Source of the DNA: Agrocybe praecox
Lineage: Eukaryota > Basidiomycota > Agaricomycetes > Agaricales > Agrocybaceae
Length of the DNA stretch: 64,000 nucleotides
Direction: 5' to 3'
Assembly (NCBI GenBank): GCA_964017145.1
Contig: OZ024846.1
Span: 3,038,001-3,102,000, forward strand
Shown: one piece after another, positions 45,521 through 56,404 of the stretch
How positions within the stretch are numbered: the first letter of the stretch is position 1
How the letters are laid out: every line of letters begins with the position of its first letter
The notes under the pieces: generated by a model
The model's database searches: none
What the model was told of the DNA's origin: nothing
What the model saw: the letters and a program-made list of their open reading frames with translations, nothing else
Program-made: the position numbers and the translations under genes

Positions 45521-46124
45521 GGGGGTCTCTATTTTTGTGTCGCTAACATGTTTCTGGCTCATTTCAAAATTACTGTCGCCCCTAAAGTTTCTGTCGTATA
45601 TCCTCCAAATAATTAGTGTCGCATATTATAACATAGTGGCTCAAATAGTTTAAATTTTGAAATATAATATGAGCTCTCCGTGTACTAAGTCAAGTTATAT
45701 GCGCACCTCAAAAAAATATGGCTCATTTCATTGAAGTTCGAGACAAAAACTTGAAAAGCGACCATAAATTTTAATCTACATTAAGCATACAAACAAGGGC
45801 CTAATATGGGTCGCAGATGGTAAAAAGTCCAAGTTTTGGTCGCTTTTAATTTTTCCCCACTTTGACCGCCATATCACTGCACACATTGCTGCATTTACAT
45901 TATAATATATGTTGTCCGGCAAGGTTGGATTGCCACATCCACTGCTACCACAGTTATGGCTAAATCCTGTTGTATGGTGACTTATACACTACATCAAGTG
46001 GTGATTTCCCCTTGCAGTATGGCTGTCCATCCGCCGAAAAAATGATTTTGCGTATATATACTATGTAATTTGTATATAATATATATATCTGAGAATTTAC
46101 ATATGTTACCTTGGTTATCCAACA

Positions 46125-46235
46125 TACAAGTCGGAATATCCAACATATATGTCGAAATATCCAACATGTGTTTTTGATTGTTCAACATACATGTTGGATT
46201 ATCCAACATATATCTCGGATTGTCCGGACTTATAT
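46125..46235. repeat. Left minisatellite of the IS3EU-like element
   Basis: About five copies of a 20-25 bp unit with 'atccaacatatatgtcg'-type sequence. The right end has a related array at 52135-52340. Confidence 0.75.
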
Positions 46236-46709
46236 GTGAGATTGCGCCCATCATATATTGTTCAACTCGACTAAAGATGCCGTGGATGCCGAAAGGCTTT
46301 GATTGCTAATTTGATCCTTTTAACAGCGTGTAGCGGCATGGTACAGTTGAAATTGGCGTAATGCCGCGCTCATGCCGCAATGTATAAATAGCGCGCTGCG
46401 TCTTGGGCGCGTCCGACATGATGCGCGTCCGAAATGATGCGCGTCGCGTAACACGCGGAAATTGCCGTGCAAGCGGACTTAGCGAAATTTAAGGACTACA
46501 ATACATGTCAGGCCTTCTGGTGGGCCAATTCTGTGGAACCTGTGGGTGTTTAATCATGAGATGGTTTAATCATGGGATATTTTATGATGTGAGCACTCCA
46601 TTCAAAGTAAAACATATGTATTAAAGAAAGACTAGAATATGTACTGAGGTAAAGAAGGTATGTGTAATTAAGGCAAGAAATGGTGGATCAGGATGTGTAA
46701 AGAGCGTAT

Positions 46710-46724
46710 AAGGGGGGGGGGGGG
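46710..46724 (+). repeat. Poly-G run
   Basis: A run of 13-14 G residues, followed by TATATTG. It lies between the left TIR and the end of the second transposon gene. Such runs can form G-quadruplexes or reflect sequencing uncertainty. Confidence 0.7.
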
Positions 46725-46823
46725 TATATTGTATCACAATGTTCTGGAGGGGATCTATATGCAATGATAGGAGATTAGAAAGGAAATAAATAATATCTCA
46801 CTTAGATAATTATTAATTCCCTC

Positions 46824-48159
46824 TCAGGTGTGCCAGGGATTCTCATCACCATCCAATCCCATAGAATCAGCAAACAGCTTCTCTTCCTCGGAGTCGGGCA
46901 ATGTCAGGTATGCTGGCAAGAGATCCTCCTGTACATTGGTTGCGTCTTCATGATCAGATCCTAAATATTCAATTGAGATCATGTAAATTGCTAAAGAAAG
47001 TCAGACTAACCATCAGATATAGAGATAACATCATTGTCCTGATCCGGACGAGTTCTGAGCACTCCAGATGTTGACCTGAGTACCCTGGTCGGTTGAGTAG
47101 ACGGCCCGGCAACAGGACCCCGGGTGTAGTCGCTCTCTGAGTCGCTGTTATTGGAGTGTTCAGGGCTGTCATGAGAAATGCCATTTTCTAACTCAAACTG
47201 CCGCTGGAGGTCACCAGTTCCGGGGATCTGGAGTCTGTTGAGAGGAACCGGTACCCGAGTAACTATGAAATGATAGATTAGATTAAGCATGAATATTTAT
47301 AGCCAAATTACTCTACCCAAGAATAGTATGCCCTCGTTGAAATTGAGCCGAACTTTGCCATTTTGAGTTGCAGCAAAAATGTCCATAGAATTGGGACGAT
47401 GATGATCATCAGAGAGAACGATCACACCTTTCCCATGACCTGATCGCTTTGCACAAACCAGCCACGGAGAAATCTTGCCATCGAGATAGTCGTGTTCTTC
47501 CATGGCTGTGAAGACAGTTGGGAATAGTTCCTTGAACTTGGCATTGAGTTCTTCAAATTCTTCGCTTTTCTTGAACTTGTATCCGTCCTCATTCTGGATG
47601 CATAGCCTATACTGCATGAAGTGAATAAGATCGTCTGGTCCAACCGATACGGGCTCCCGAGTGACATAAAGGGAGCTGCAGAGAGCTGATCTATCCTGCG
47701 GCGCCTGAATAATCTCGTTAAATAAGAGAAAATATAAAGAGAAATCTGTAGAGTACCATCTCGATACCACATATGAGGAAAACAATTTTTCCTACACAAA
47801 AAGTGTCATCCTAGGATTGTGGGAGGAATAATTAAGCTCGGAATATATGATACAAAAATTCAACTCACTGAGACTGTGGCCTTCGTTGCAGGTTTCGATT
47901 TAGGTCGTACATTACCCTTCTTCAGCCCGCCAGATGTTTCAGCGCGTGCAGAATTGAGCAAAGATGTCACAGCAGCCATGCCAGCACCTGAGCCGCCTTT
48001 CTGTGAAAGTGAACCTGAGACAGACAGGGCTGTTCTGGCCTTCTTTCGCTGTGGAGCATGAGGACTGGAGCTCTGCTGACCATCAGAGTTCGAGCCAGAG
48101 AGGGAATCAGGTGTAGTAGCACGACGCTTTCCGAGAGAGAGAGACATATGTGATGACAA
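46824..48159 (-). CDS. Second transposon protein, unknown function
   Basis: Five exons fit with consistent phases: 48159-47869, 47810-47757, 47704-47317, 47262-47011 and 46960-46824, about 373 residues. The N-terminal 97 residues are S- and K-rich with GKRR and RKKAR basic motifs, likely nuclear signals. The middle is a globular region with YRLCIQNEDGYKF, AKRSGHGKGVIVLSDDHHRP and NSMDIFAATQNGKVRLNF. The C-terminal third is acidic and S/P-rich and ends DENPWHT. It lies 125 bp downstream of the transposase on the same strand. All frames are intact, implying recent activity. I do not recognise the family. A role in transposition is inferred from position. Confidence 0.65.
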
Positions 48160-48283
48160 TAAGTAAAGGAATGTGCTACGCTCCGTAAATATGAGATGAA
48201 TGGAAGGGGACTGAGTAAAATGCGATTATTTTGGACTTCTTTTATAGAACAAAAAAAAAAGAATACAAAAAGAAAAGATCTAT

Positions 48284-50400
48284 TTAATTATCTAAAATCA
48301 GGTACATAAGATGTAAAGCCCGTGTCCAATCCTCAGCTCGAGGCCGCCATACAGAATCAGGGAGGGAAATTGGAAATGATTGCTTTCGAAGCCCAACCGA
48401 AATTATCTCCGTCGTTGGATATCCAGACGGTCCCCATTCTTCTGGACTAATTCCGTAACCGGAAGGAACCTCTTGGTGTTGTCTCAAAATCTTTAGCCCT
48501 TCTTCGAAGAGGGCTAGCTGAGTATTATTAAATGGGCAAGTTCCTGTAGGTACAGGGACTGGATCATGTCGTATATTAGCGTCGATCATCTGTAGATCTC
48601 TTAAGTAACGATATAATACTGTGAAAACAACCAGACTTACCGAGTTAACATCAATGGCAAGACCAGACGCATCACGCTCCGTTTTCTTCATTTCCTGTAA
48701 GATTACATTAATTGATTCGCCTCCTTGTTCATTCTCCGTAACGGTACTGCCGTTGTCTTCATCTTCGGGGGCCGTAAAACACGTGTTGTCTTCTTCTTCG
48801 GGAGTGATACACATGTCTTGATCACTACCAGATTCTTCATCCGATGAACCTGTGGAATCACCTGTGTCCGTGGCTTCAATTGGCTCGCCATCTTCATTAA
48901 AGCCATAAAAGATGTTGATCTCGCTTTCATTCATCTCGCTGCACTCTTCTGCGTACGAGCCATGTTCAAGTTCTCCCATGAATGAAATATCCTAGTATAA
49001 ATTACTGGTTAATATGTACCAATATGAATAGAAATAAAGACATACATTTGGTGAGAAGTTACCACCAGAACGCGAAATTGGATGGGCATTCCATTCAGCG
49101 GCAAACTTATCACAGTCTTCATTGATTAAATCCAGGAAGAGATAATGCAATATCCATCGATGATTTTTGTCCTTTCGGTCGAGTAAATGGACCCTTTCTA
49201 GGCGCGTAAAGAATGCACGCCAAGCTCGCACAAATCGCATTCCAACCTCGAGCCACAGACGCTCGATCCTCGTGTTGAACACGGATGATCCCCACATAAA
49301 GCTCGCTCTGTTAATTCCACGTAAAATTATCATTAAAATAGAGACGTCACGATTTTCACCGCCTCGATCGCCTCTAACACGTGAAGGCAGTCCATGCTTC
49401 TCAACAGCTTCGCAAAACATTTTGAGGACTGTTTCAGCTGAGTTGTTATTACTTGCACGCATCCCAGTGACCTATTTGACGCTATCATTGAATGAAAAAT
49501 AGGATATGTGGTGGAAATACCTTTCGTGAGTATCCATCTGCAACTCCGTGTATAACAATACCCCAAAGAATCAACTTGTGGTGGCCGTCAATATGCCATA
49601 ATGCGTTTGGGCGGGGGACCGAGTACACCTGCCGAGCCTTCTTTTTGCTAACGCGTGCACGCATGCCTTGCCCAAGCGAATCTACCCTCTTCATTGATTC
49701 TATTACCCGTCGACGTTGTACGCGAATATTATGGCGTGAACGTAGATATCCTACACTGTAAGCTCTGCCGGCGTCCAGATGTTCCTTCCGATACTGACGA
49801 ATAAGCTTATCCAACTCTTCATTAGAAATATCACTGTATTTGTGCTCAATTCCCAGATCCTTAATTCTAGCACGCAATGTGTCTCGATGTACACCCAGTA
49901 GTTTCGAGAGAACCGATAGAGGAATGTTCCTGTTTTCACTGAGAGCGTTATGTAGAATATTGGGATCGATATCCTTGCGTGGTCGTCCTTTTTTTCCCGT
50001 TTGATCAAGGGATATCGGTTCATGATGTATTACGTGTGACTCTGGTCTGTGATTATATTAAGTTAATATGTTTCCCGAGAGGCTCATGCATTGCGTACCG
50101 TTCGGTTGCTATTTTTAAATGATCATCTAGCAAAGCCATAAGTTCAACAAACTTATTGGCCGTGTCCTCCAGCCAGGACATTGGAAGATTTTCGTCTTCA
50201 GCTGTCTCTTCTAAGAGTACAAGAAGCGGAAATATGTTGGTCATAAGGGTAGCACAATAGCGTTCAAGACGATGAGCTTCTACACTTCCCGTTTGCACAT
50301 AGCCGTAGATGGAAAGGTAATTAGTGCTAAGTTTGCGGTATGCATTTCGGATGTTTGGAGACCAGGGAGTGGCAGATTCGGGCAGGGGTGATAAGGACAT
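48284..50400 (-). CDS. DDE integrase-type (rve fold) transposase
   Basis: Exons are 50400-50099, 50046-49521, 49471-49046 and 48991-48284. An extra 51-nt in-frame intron is likely near 48590-48640, giving 637-654 codons. The N-terminus is helical. Next come KKGRPRK, an AT-hook-like motif, and a helix-turn-helix-like LSVLSKLLGVHRDTLRARI. The catalytic core has the first Asp in ALWHIDGHHKLI, the second in RVRGDRGGEN and the Glu in NTRIERLWLEVG, so the DDE triad is complete. ADGYSRKVTGMRASNNNSA and AEWNAHPISRSGGNFSPN are typical of these fungal and animal integrase-core proteins. The C-terminus is acidic. No lesions are seen, so it may be active. Confidence 0.85.
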
Positions 50401-50607
50401 ATTATTTATGCGGGGTCTGTTCTACACCTCGCGCCATTGTCCTGTTTTAATACTGTACTACATGCCTATTTTAGTTTAAACAATAATTCCACATCTGTCA
50501 TCTTGCCGAAAACCGCAAAGATAACATTTTTGGATACAGTGTACAGTGGTTGTATAAAAAGAACAGTGAGAAAAAAAAGTAATTCAAGCTCTGAGTTCGT
50601 TCTTACC

Positions 50608-51629
50608 ATGTCTTCTGATCTCATACCATCTCCATCACATACCCAGTATCACCCCAAGTTTGACCATGAAGTCTTTATGGTCGTTTTCTCGGTTCTTCCT
50701 TTTCTGTTCCACTAAAAATATCACCTAATTCTCTCATAGGTCGATGGGCAAGGATTCAAGACCGATGCTGCACGGCTGTGCATGCACTCTGAAGTTGTGC
50801 GTTCAATGTTGTATGGAGAGGATGGCAAAAGGGGTGGAGAGTTGGGACTCCCGAGAGAAGGGACCACCGAGAATCCCTGGGTTATCAATGGATGCACTGC
50901 TGAAGCATTTGCGAACTTCATGTCGTGGTTGAACCATGCGTGAGTCAATTTGTTCCATCATTATGCAAAGATCTTCTCATGGTGATTTATTTTTGCAGCT
51001 CTTGGGAGACACCGGGAATCAGCGGTGTCACTGGGTATCTGGACGTTCTGCATATTACGCACATGTGGCGAATCCGTGCCGGTTTCGATTTTGCAGTCAA
51101 TGCCCTCGAGAAGGAGAACTTGCAGTGTGCTCATAGAATTCACCTCGCTAGACGCTATGGGATACCGCAGTGGGTTCCTCTCGCTGTTCGCGTATTGTTG
51201 CGCCTTTCGTTTGATTGCTTGACCGAGGCGGACCTCAATCACCTTGGGTACGACGTCTTTATAAAGCTAGCGCTTGGGAAAGAATCCATTCAACAAATTC
51301 GACGCCAACTCGGGTTTTTTGTTCCTTACCCAAATATAGACGACACACTTCACTGTTCCACTCCCAAAAGATGCAAACAGTCATGGTATGATGCCTGGGG
51401 TAGGGTTCTCTTCCGGCGCATTCATCATCCATCTGAATATCTCGCACTCACCGACGTTCTCCATGCACTTCGGTCCATTGATCATGTTGGGATGCATGCT
51501 TCCTGCAAGAATTCCGTGATCAATTGGGTTGAGGAGTGCTGTCCTGGACTCGATAAAGAAGAGAAAGCAATTCGTCAGATAGTTGCATCAGTACAGGAGC
51601 TGACTCGTGTCCATGTGCTCGCTGATTGA
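50608..51629 (+). CDS. BTB/POZ domain protein carried inside the transposon
   Basis: Three exons fit: 50608-50670, 50740-50939 and 50999-51629, phases 0 and 2, giving about 297 residues. It starts with a typical Agaricomycete BTB opening (YHPKFDHE, then VDGQGFKTDAARLCMHSEVV and the NPWVINGCTAEAFANFMSWL segment). An alpha-helical C-terminal part follows with ARRYGIPQWVPLAVRVLL, LGYDVFIKLALGKESI and a Cys-containing WVEECCPGLDKEE end. Such proteins are numerous in mushroom genomes; their partners are mostly unknown, with Cullin-3 adaptors a general possibility. It is divergent from the transposase, lies between it and the right TIR, and is uninterrupted. Confidence 0.75.
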
Positions 51630-51854
51630 CGAACAACGGTGGGATAGAAGCCCTTATCTCATAGCTCTTCACATTCTTTTGATTAGCATACATTCTTATT
51701 AATCTCACATTCCTTAATTACCCGTAATATACCATTCTTTTGATATATTTTCGGAGCTATTATATGAGAATCTCACTGATACCCTTTCTAAAGCAGAAGA
51801 AATCAGTGAGAATAACACAGATTTCGCTAAGTCCGCTTATACGGCAATGTCCGC

Positions 51855-51985
51855 GTGTTACGCGATGCGCATCATCTTGGACGCGCATCATCTTGGACGC
51901 GCATCATTTCGGACACGCATCATTCTGGACGCGCATCATTCTGGACACGCATCATTTTGAACGCGCATCATCTCGGACGCGCCCC
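51855..51985. repeat. Minisatellite, about 17 bp unit, in the right end of the IS3EU-like element
   Basis: 'acgcgcatcatcttgg' and variants ('ttcgg', 'ttctgg') recur about seven times. The left end has only two or three copies at 46415-46445, so the array has expanded on one side. Confidence 0.85.
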
Positions 51986-52134
51986 AGACGCAGCGTGCTA
52001 TTATACATAGCGGCATGAGCGCGGCATTTTGCCGATTTTAACTCTACCGTGCCGATACACTCTGTAAAGAGGATCAGACTGGCAATCAAAGCCTTTCGGC
52101 TTGCACGGCATCTTGAGTCGAGTTAAACAATATA

Positions 52135-52340
52135 TGATGGACACAATCAGACATATATGTTTGGACAATCTGAGATACATGTTGGATATTCAAACTTCTA
52201 TGTTGAATATCTCAACTTCTATGTTGGATATTCAAACTTCTATGTTGAATATCTCAACTTCTATGTTGGATTTTCAAACTTCTATGTTGAATATCTCAAC
52301 TTCTATATTGAATATCTCAACTTATATGTTAAATAATTGA
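52135..52340. repeat. Right minisatellite, about 21 bp unit
   Basis: 'atgttggatattcaaactt' and 'atgttgaatatctcaactt' alternate about eight times, giving a higher-order two-unit pattern. It is the counterpart of 46125-46235 in inverted position. Confidence 0.85.
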
Positions 52341-52482
52341 TTGCATTCATCGGAATAAAGGCATATCTATGTTGGATAACTAAAGTAACATATGTAAATT
52401 CTCGGACACATATATTATATACAGATTATATAGTATATATACAGGAAATCATTTTTTCGGCGGATGGACAGCCATATTGCAG

Positions 52483-53759
52483 TCTGTTTTAATGCAGGTA
52501 CATAAAGATATGGATTATGAGAGAGCCTTAGAAATGGATTCATCCACAAAAGACAACAACCTGTAATCCTATTAAACTTAACCACAAGCCTACTATGTAC
52601 ACCGAAATCTATGTAAGTCTCTGTAGCAACATTTGCATGTATCAAGCACAGTGGCAGGTATATCAGCATGTAGACTACCTTACAGGTACTGTTGTGGATT
52701 GTAATTAAATAAGACTTGTAATAAGATTATATACTGATCTTGAGACTACAATGAGTATAGTACTTCTTCTATCCTGGTAGATTACCTTCTTTACCTTACT
52801 TTATCCCTATCCAAGAAAGATATGGTATGAAAGGGGTCAGAACATAATAAACTGTCCTCTGAGGATATACCAAATCTATTATTACCAATCTATACAGTTA
52901 AACACAAAGAAAAGTATGCCTGAATGAAACCAGAGCAATTTAGGCATATATTTAACTGTATTAAGAGTGATCCAGTAAGGGATGTTACCTTTAGAACTTA
53001 TTTGTTTGTTATTCTTCCAGTATTGCAAAATTGAGTGAGGATCCGATATAAAAGCATAAGTGTAATGAATACTGATGTGTTCTACAAGAAGTGTATGGAC
53101 TACAGCTGACATATAAGTAAATAAAAGAGAATATATCTTGAATTCTTCAAATAAGCGCCCATACAGAGAAGGATCACCTGCAGGAGGCCATGATGTTTAA
53201 TATCAAAAGAGATTGGTGAACCTATAAGAGGATAAAGCAGGATAAAGCACATATATGTGCACATTCTTGGTCAATTTATACAGTCAGGAACAAGCATACC
53301 TATTCTGTAATAGTTAAGCGCTTGTATTGTGCGCTTTTTTTGACAAGTTAAATTTAGAAAATCAAAGATAATCTTGATTAGATTAGCACATTTTATTTTA
53401 GTAACTATACATTGTAATATAAATGCGGCAATGTGTATTTTCAATAATATGTGTGCTTAATAGTGGTAGTAATAATGTCCCACCCATTGCAAGAAGGTTA
53501 CCCGTGTTTCAATTTATTTTTAAAAATATGCGCAGCGGTGAAGTCATATTTCACCGCCCATTAATGTGGCGGCAATGCGAGCGGTGAAGTTTCGGTGTGC
53601 TAAATAGTGTGTCATCCACTCAAGCCATTTTTGAATACCTGAAAAGATTACCCAGGCTCCAATTTAATTTGCAAAATATGCGTAGCGGTAAAGGCATATT
53701 TACTGTCCATTACCGCAGCTGCAGTGTGTGCGGTGAATTTCTGGTGTGCTAAAGAAGTA
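52483..53759. other. Internal region of the outer transposon, possible degenerate coding
   Basis: AT-rich. Minus-strand frames at 52650-52500 (YIDFGVHSRLVVKF) and 53110-52885 (YWKNNKQISSKGNIPYWIT) look protein-like but are short and broken. They might be remnants of the outer element's own transposase. A two-copy repeat of about 148 bp ('ttaccc' with 'atatgcg' and 'agcggt') lies at 53499-53755. Confidence 0.4.
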
Positions 53760-53773
53760 CCAATATGTACAAC

Positions 53774-54487
53774 TTTTGTACACCTACAAATGTATTCATA
53801 ATTTATTGTACGGTACAGTATACATCTATATCTACTGTAATACACCTTTCCCTATCCCTCTGGTTGCCGACTCCACTTCGCCGCTTCACGGTGAACATTT
53901 TTGTATCTTATCTCAGCGCTTTTTTTGGACACTTTTGTACATCTACTACAAATGTATTTTTAATTTATTCTACGGTACAGTATACAACTATATCTACTAT
54001 AATACACCTTTTCCTATCCCTCTGGTTGCCGACTCCACTTCGCCGCTTCATGGTGAACATTTTTGTACCCTACTTCACCGCTTTTTTGGGCTACTTTTGT
54101 ACATCTACAAATGTATTCATAATTTATTCTACGGTACAGTATAGAGCTATATCTACTATAATACACCTTTTCCTATCCCTCTGGTTGCCGACCCCACTTC
54201 GCCACTTCACGGTGAACATTTTTGTACTCTACTTCACCGCTTTTTTGGGCCACTTTTGTATATCTACAAATGTATTTTTAATTTATTCTACAGTACAGTA
54301 TACAACTATATCTACTATAATACACCTTTTCCTATCCCTCTAGTTGCCGACCCAACTTTGCCGCTCCATGGTGAACATTTTGTACCCTACCTCACCGCTT
54401 TTTTTGACCGCTTTGTACATCTACAAATGTATTTTTAATTCATTCCACGGGACAGTATACATCTATATCTACTGAAATACACCCTTT
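53774..54487. repeat. Right-arm tandem array, 4-5 copies of the 160 bp unit, inverted
   Basis: 'aatacac' recurs at 53839, 54001, 54160, 54319 and 54476 (spacing 157-162), matching the left-arm unit in reverse complement. Seven copies at left against about 4.5 at right means the arms have changed copy number independently. Confidence 0.9.
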
Positions 54488-55659
54488 CCTACCCCCCTGG
54501 TTGCCGCCCCAAATTCGCCGCCCCACGGTGAAATTTTTCTACCCTACCCCACCGCTTTTTCGAGCCCCCAATTACCTGATTCTCCAGGTACCCCTACCCC
54601 ATTACTACCAATACCACACCCCCTATACTACCCACCTACCCTACTGCCCAATCCTACTGCCCCATTTCGCCGAGACTATATCTCGCCGTATCCCGATATG
54701 GAAATCCCTGCTGGAGTGCACCAGTGTGCGCACTGGCACCATTAGATACGCTACACTGTAGGTACACACTGTACCATTAGATACGGTACACTGTAATATG
54801 GGTATGTGGTGGGTGACCTTCCTTCTAATTTATTGAGGTTCTTAATAGCCGGTTTTTGTGAGAGTAAACAGATATGGAATGGTGGAGGAGTGGCATGCGA
54901 CTTTATTATCGCTGTTTCAATGACATACTTGGTATGGTTCCTCGCTTCTTTGGTGTAATTTACAACAACTAATGCTTGTTGGCGTGTACCATCAACATAG
55001 CTCTATAAGTCAGGAGACTTTGGCATGCAAAATACACAGAGGATCGTGCGGAAGCTGATACGACTTACGATAGAAACTGGAACATGCACAAGTGAGTCGA
55101 GTATTTCTCAAGTGATAAATATTTCTGATTCCGCGGTCACTCTGTCCTGGTCATAGTTGCCGTTGCCAACATCATCGTCCTCAACTTCCCTCGACAACCT
55201 ACGTCTCTTCAGACGCTGATATCACAAAGATATATGCAAACACGATGCTGGTTCTGCTCAACAGCAGGGCGGATTTTGTCTCCGAAATGCAGGGGTTGGA
55301 TTTGAATGTGGAAGAACACATGATCGAGATGACATTTCAAAGACAAGAACAGGGTGTAGCGGATTTGATCCCAGACAACGTTTCAGACTATAAAAAACAA
55401 AGGACGACTTCAGGCTTGGTGGCTCAAAGCCTCAAACATTTGCCATCGAGCGGCAATTCGATTTGAAAGCGCATACTTGAGAAAGTAAGCAGATTGATCG
55501 CAGCATCTAGCAGCACTATTACTACTGCTGCTATTGCTACTAGCTTACATATTAAAAAATCGTCTTCAAAGAATTTTTGACGAACTCTGTTGTTTGAACA
55601 CAGCCGTGGCGTATCATTCACTCTGAATGTTTTTTTTTTCGGATGGACGAGTTCTGATC

Positions 55660-55968
55660 TCACATAATTTCAATTTCCAAGGTCCGTATATTAGGTAAAA
55701 TCGCCAAACTTTCTTCAGATTTTAAGAGGCTCTCTTTTCCAACTCCTTTCGCTCTTTTTGCTACCCAAGCCATTAATCCAACAGTCCAATGAAAGCCCGC
55801 ATAAATGTAAGAAAAGATCAAAGTGTTGTGGTACTCCGATGCCACTTCATCTTCATCCCAATGCCCCTTAATTTGGACCTTATTTCTGCCAAAAGTCTGA
55901 TAGAATTTGTAATTTTGAGCCCTTATATTCGCTAAAAACGGACACACATTTGTCCCTTTTGGCGCCAA
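55660..55968 (-). CDS. Hypothetical ORF, unknown
   Basis: An open frame of 102 residues with a hydrophobic segment (TLIFSYIYAGFHWTVGLMAW) and a basic patch (VAKRAKGVGK). It lies between DUF6534 genes B and C on the opposite strand. No splice partner or family is apparent. It may be a chance frame. Confidence 0.2.
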   Translation of the reverse strand: MAPKGTNVCPFLANIRAQNYKFYQTFGRNKVQIKGHWDEDEVASEYHNTLIFSYIYAGFHWTVGLMAWVAKRAKGVGKESLLKSEESLAILPNIRTLEIEIM

Positions 55969-56404
55969 GAACTTCCTTTTTAGGATTACACGTGACTGAA
56001 TTTATTCCATTTTGCGGATTTGAGGGAAGAATTTAGAAAATTTCCAGACATGAAATATAGGGAACTTCCCGGTGCCTGTCTCATTGACCAGGCTACCATG
56101 CCGCATGGGCTAAAAATGCATCTGGTTTCCGCTTTGCCTAATCATTGACACATGTAAACTAGAACCTGGTGCTATAGTACGTGCCCAACATCGTGTTTAT
56201 ACGTGGCGCTGACTTACTTACCCTAGCTGAAGGTGGCTAGTTCATTCACAGGAAGTATTCGGAAAATATTAATGGTGATCGATAATCGATAAGCCTCGAC
56301 TCTGGACAGTTTCTTCGACCCGATTATCAGAGCTATAACTGCCTGCTTCAAACCACTAGCGTCGTCGCAAGTCATTGCATTTGTTTCTGGAGTTCGTAGC
56401 ATCC

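Larger units (their letters stand above)
43959..45873. mobile_element. Nested TIR element with subterminal GCGAC motifs (contains the assembly gap)
   Basis: Ends are TATGGCGGTCAAATAGGG at left and its near reverse complement at right. Homology continues inverted for about 350 bp, for example 'aaaagcgaccaaaact' on both sides. GCGACA/GCGACC words recur about eight times inside each end. It has the same terminal ten bases as the 3077-6923 element. No clear target duplication is visible. The N run prevents judging its coding content. Confidence 0.75.
46018..52476. mobile_element. 6459 bp integrase-type (IS3EU-like) DNA transposon with 6 bp target duplication
   Basis: The TIR starts TATGGCTGTCCATCCGCCGA and is exactly inverted at the right end. 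The flanks are a perfect 6 bp duplication, TTGCAG (46012-46017 and 52477-52482). Terminal inverted homology extends about 480 bp at left and 660 bp at right and includes minisatellites. It encodes a DDE transposase and a second protein on the minus strand and a BTB protein on the plus strand. From memory, IS3EU elements have TIRs starting TAY and 6 bp duplications, which fits, but superfamily assignment needs a transposase comparison. Confidence 0.9.
42522..54793. mobile_element. 12.3 kb outer transposon (TIRs, TA target duplication), host to nested elements
   Basis: The left end CAGTGTACCGTATCTAATGG is matched by the right end in reverse complement, with TA on each side (42520-42521 and 54794-54795). 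The inverted match continues through both arms for about 1 kb, including the tandem arrays. The element sits in the intron of DUF6534 gene B. Removing the nested elements leaves about 3.9 kb with no transposase I can identify. The CAGTG end and TA duplication would fit a CMC/CACTA-like (for example Plavaka) relative, but this is an inference from ends only. Confidence 0.85.
41676..55466 (+). pseudogene. DUF6534 gene B, split by a 12.3 kb transposon and frameshifted
   Basis: The 5' part resolves as exons 41676-41713, 41774-41786 (13-nt microexon), 41842-41896, 41965-42175, 42229-about 42347 and about 42373-42500. The transposon lies 42522-54793, within the intron whose donor is GTGGGT at 42501. 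After it come the exon with IWNGGGVACDFIIAVSMTYL (about 54881-54940), the exon with RIVRKLIRLTIETGTC (about 55004-55092) and the last exon from about 55158. In the last exon 23 bases between QTLIS and the KIYANTML motif are missing compared with gene C, shifting the frame, so the final NSRADFVSEM is out of frame. Gene A is its nearest relative in sequence. Confidence 0.82.

Noticed and set aside
45033..45653. A 206-codon plus-strand ORF spanning the N gap.
   Set aside because: Its length depends on translating 200 N. The flanking real sequence shows no recognisable protein features.
46150..46250. Spaced short repeats considered as a CRISPR-like array.
   Set aside because: The units are contiguous with no unique spacers of constant length, and the organism is a fungus. 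They are transposon minisatellites.
51740..52018. ORF with repeated RIILDAHHFGHASFWT phrases that looked like a repetitive peptide gene.
   Set aside because: It is the translation of the 17 bp minisatellite in the right end of the IS3EU-like element.
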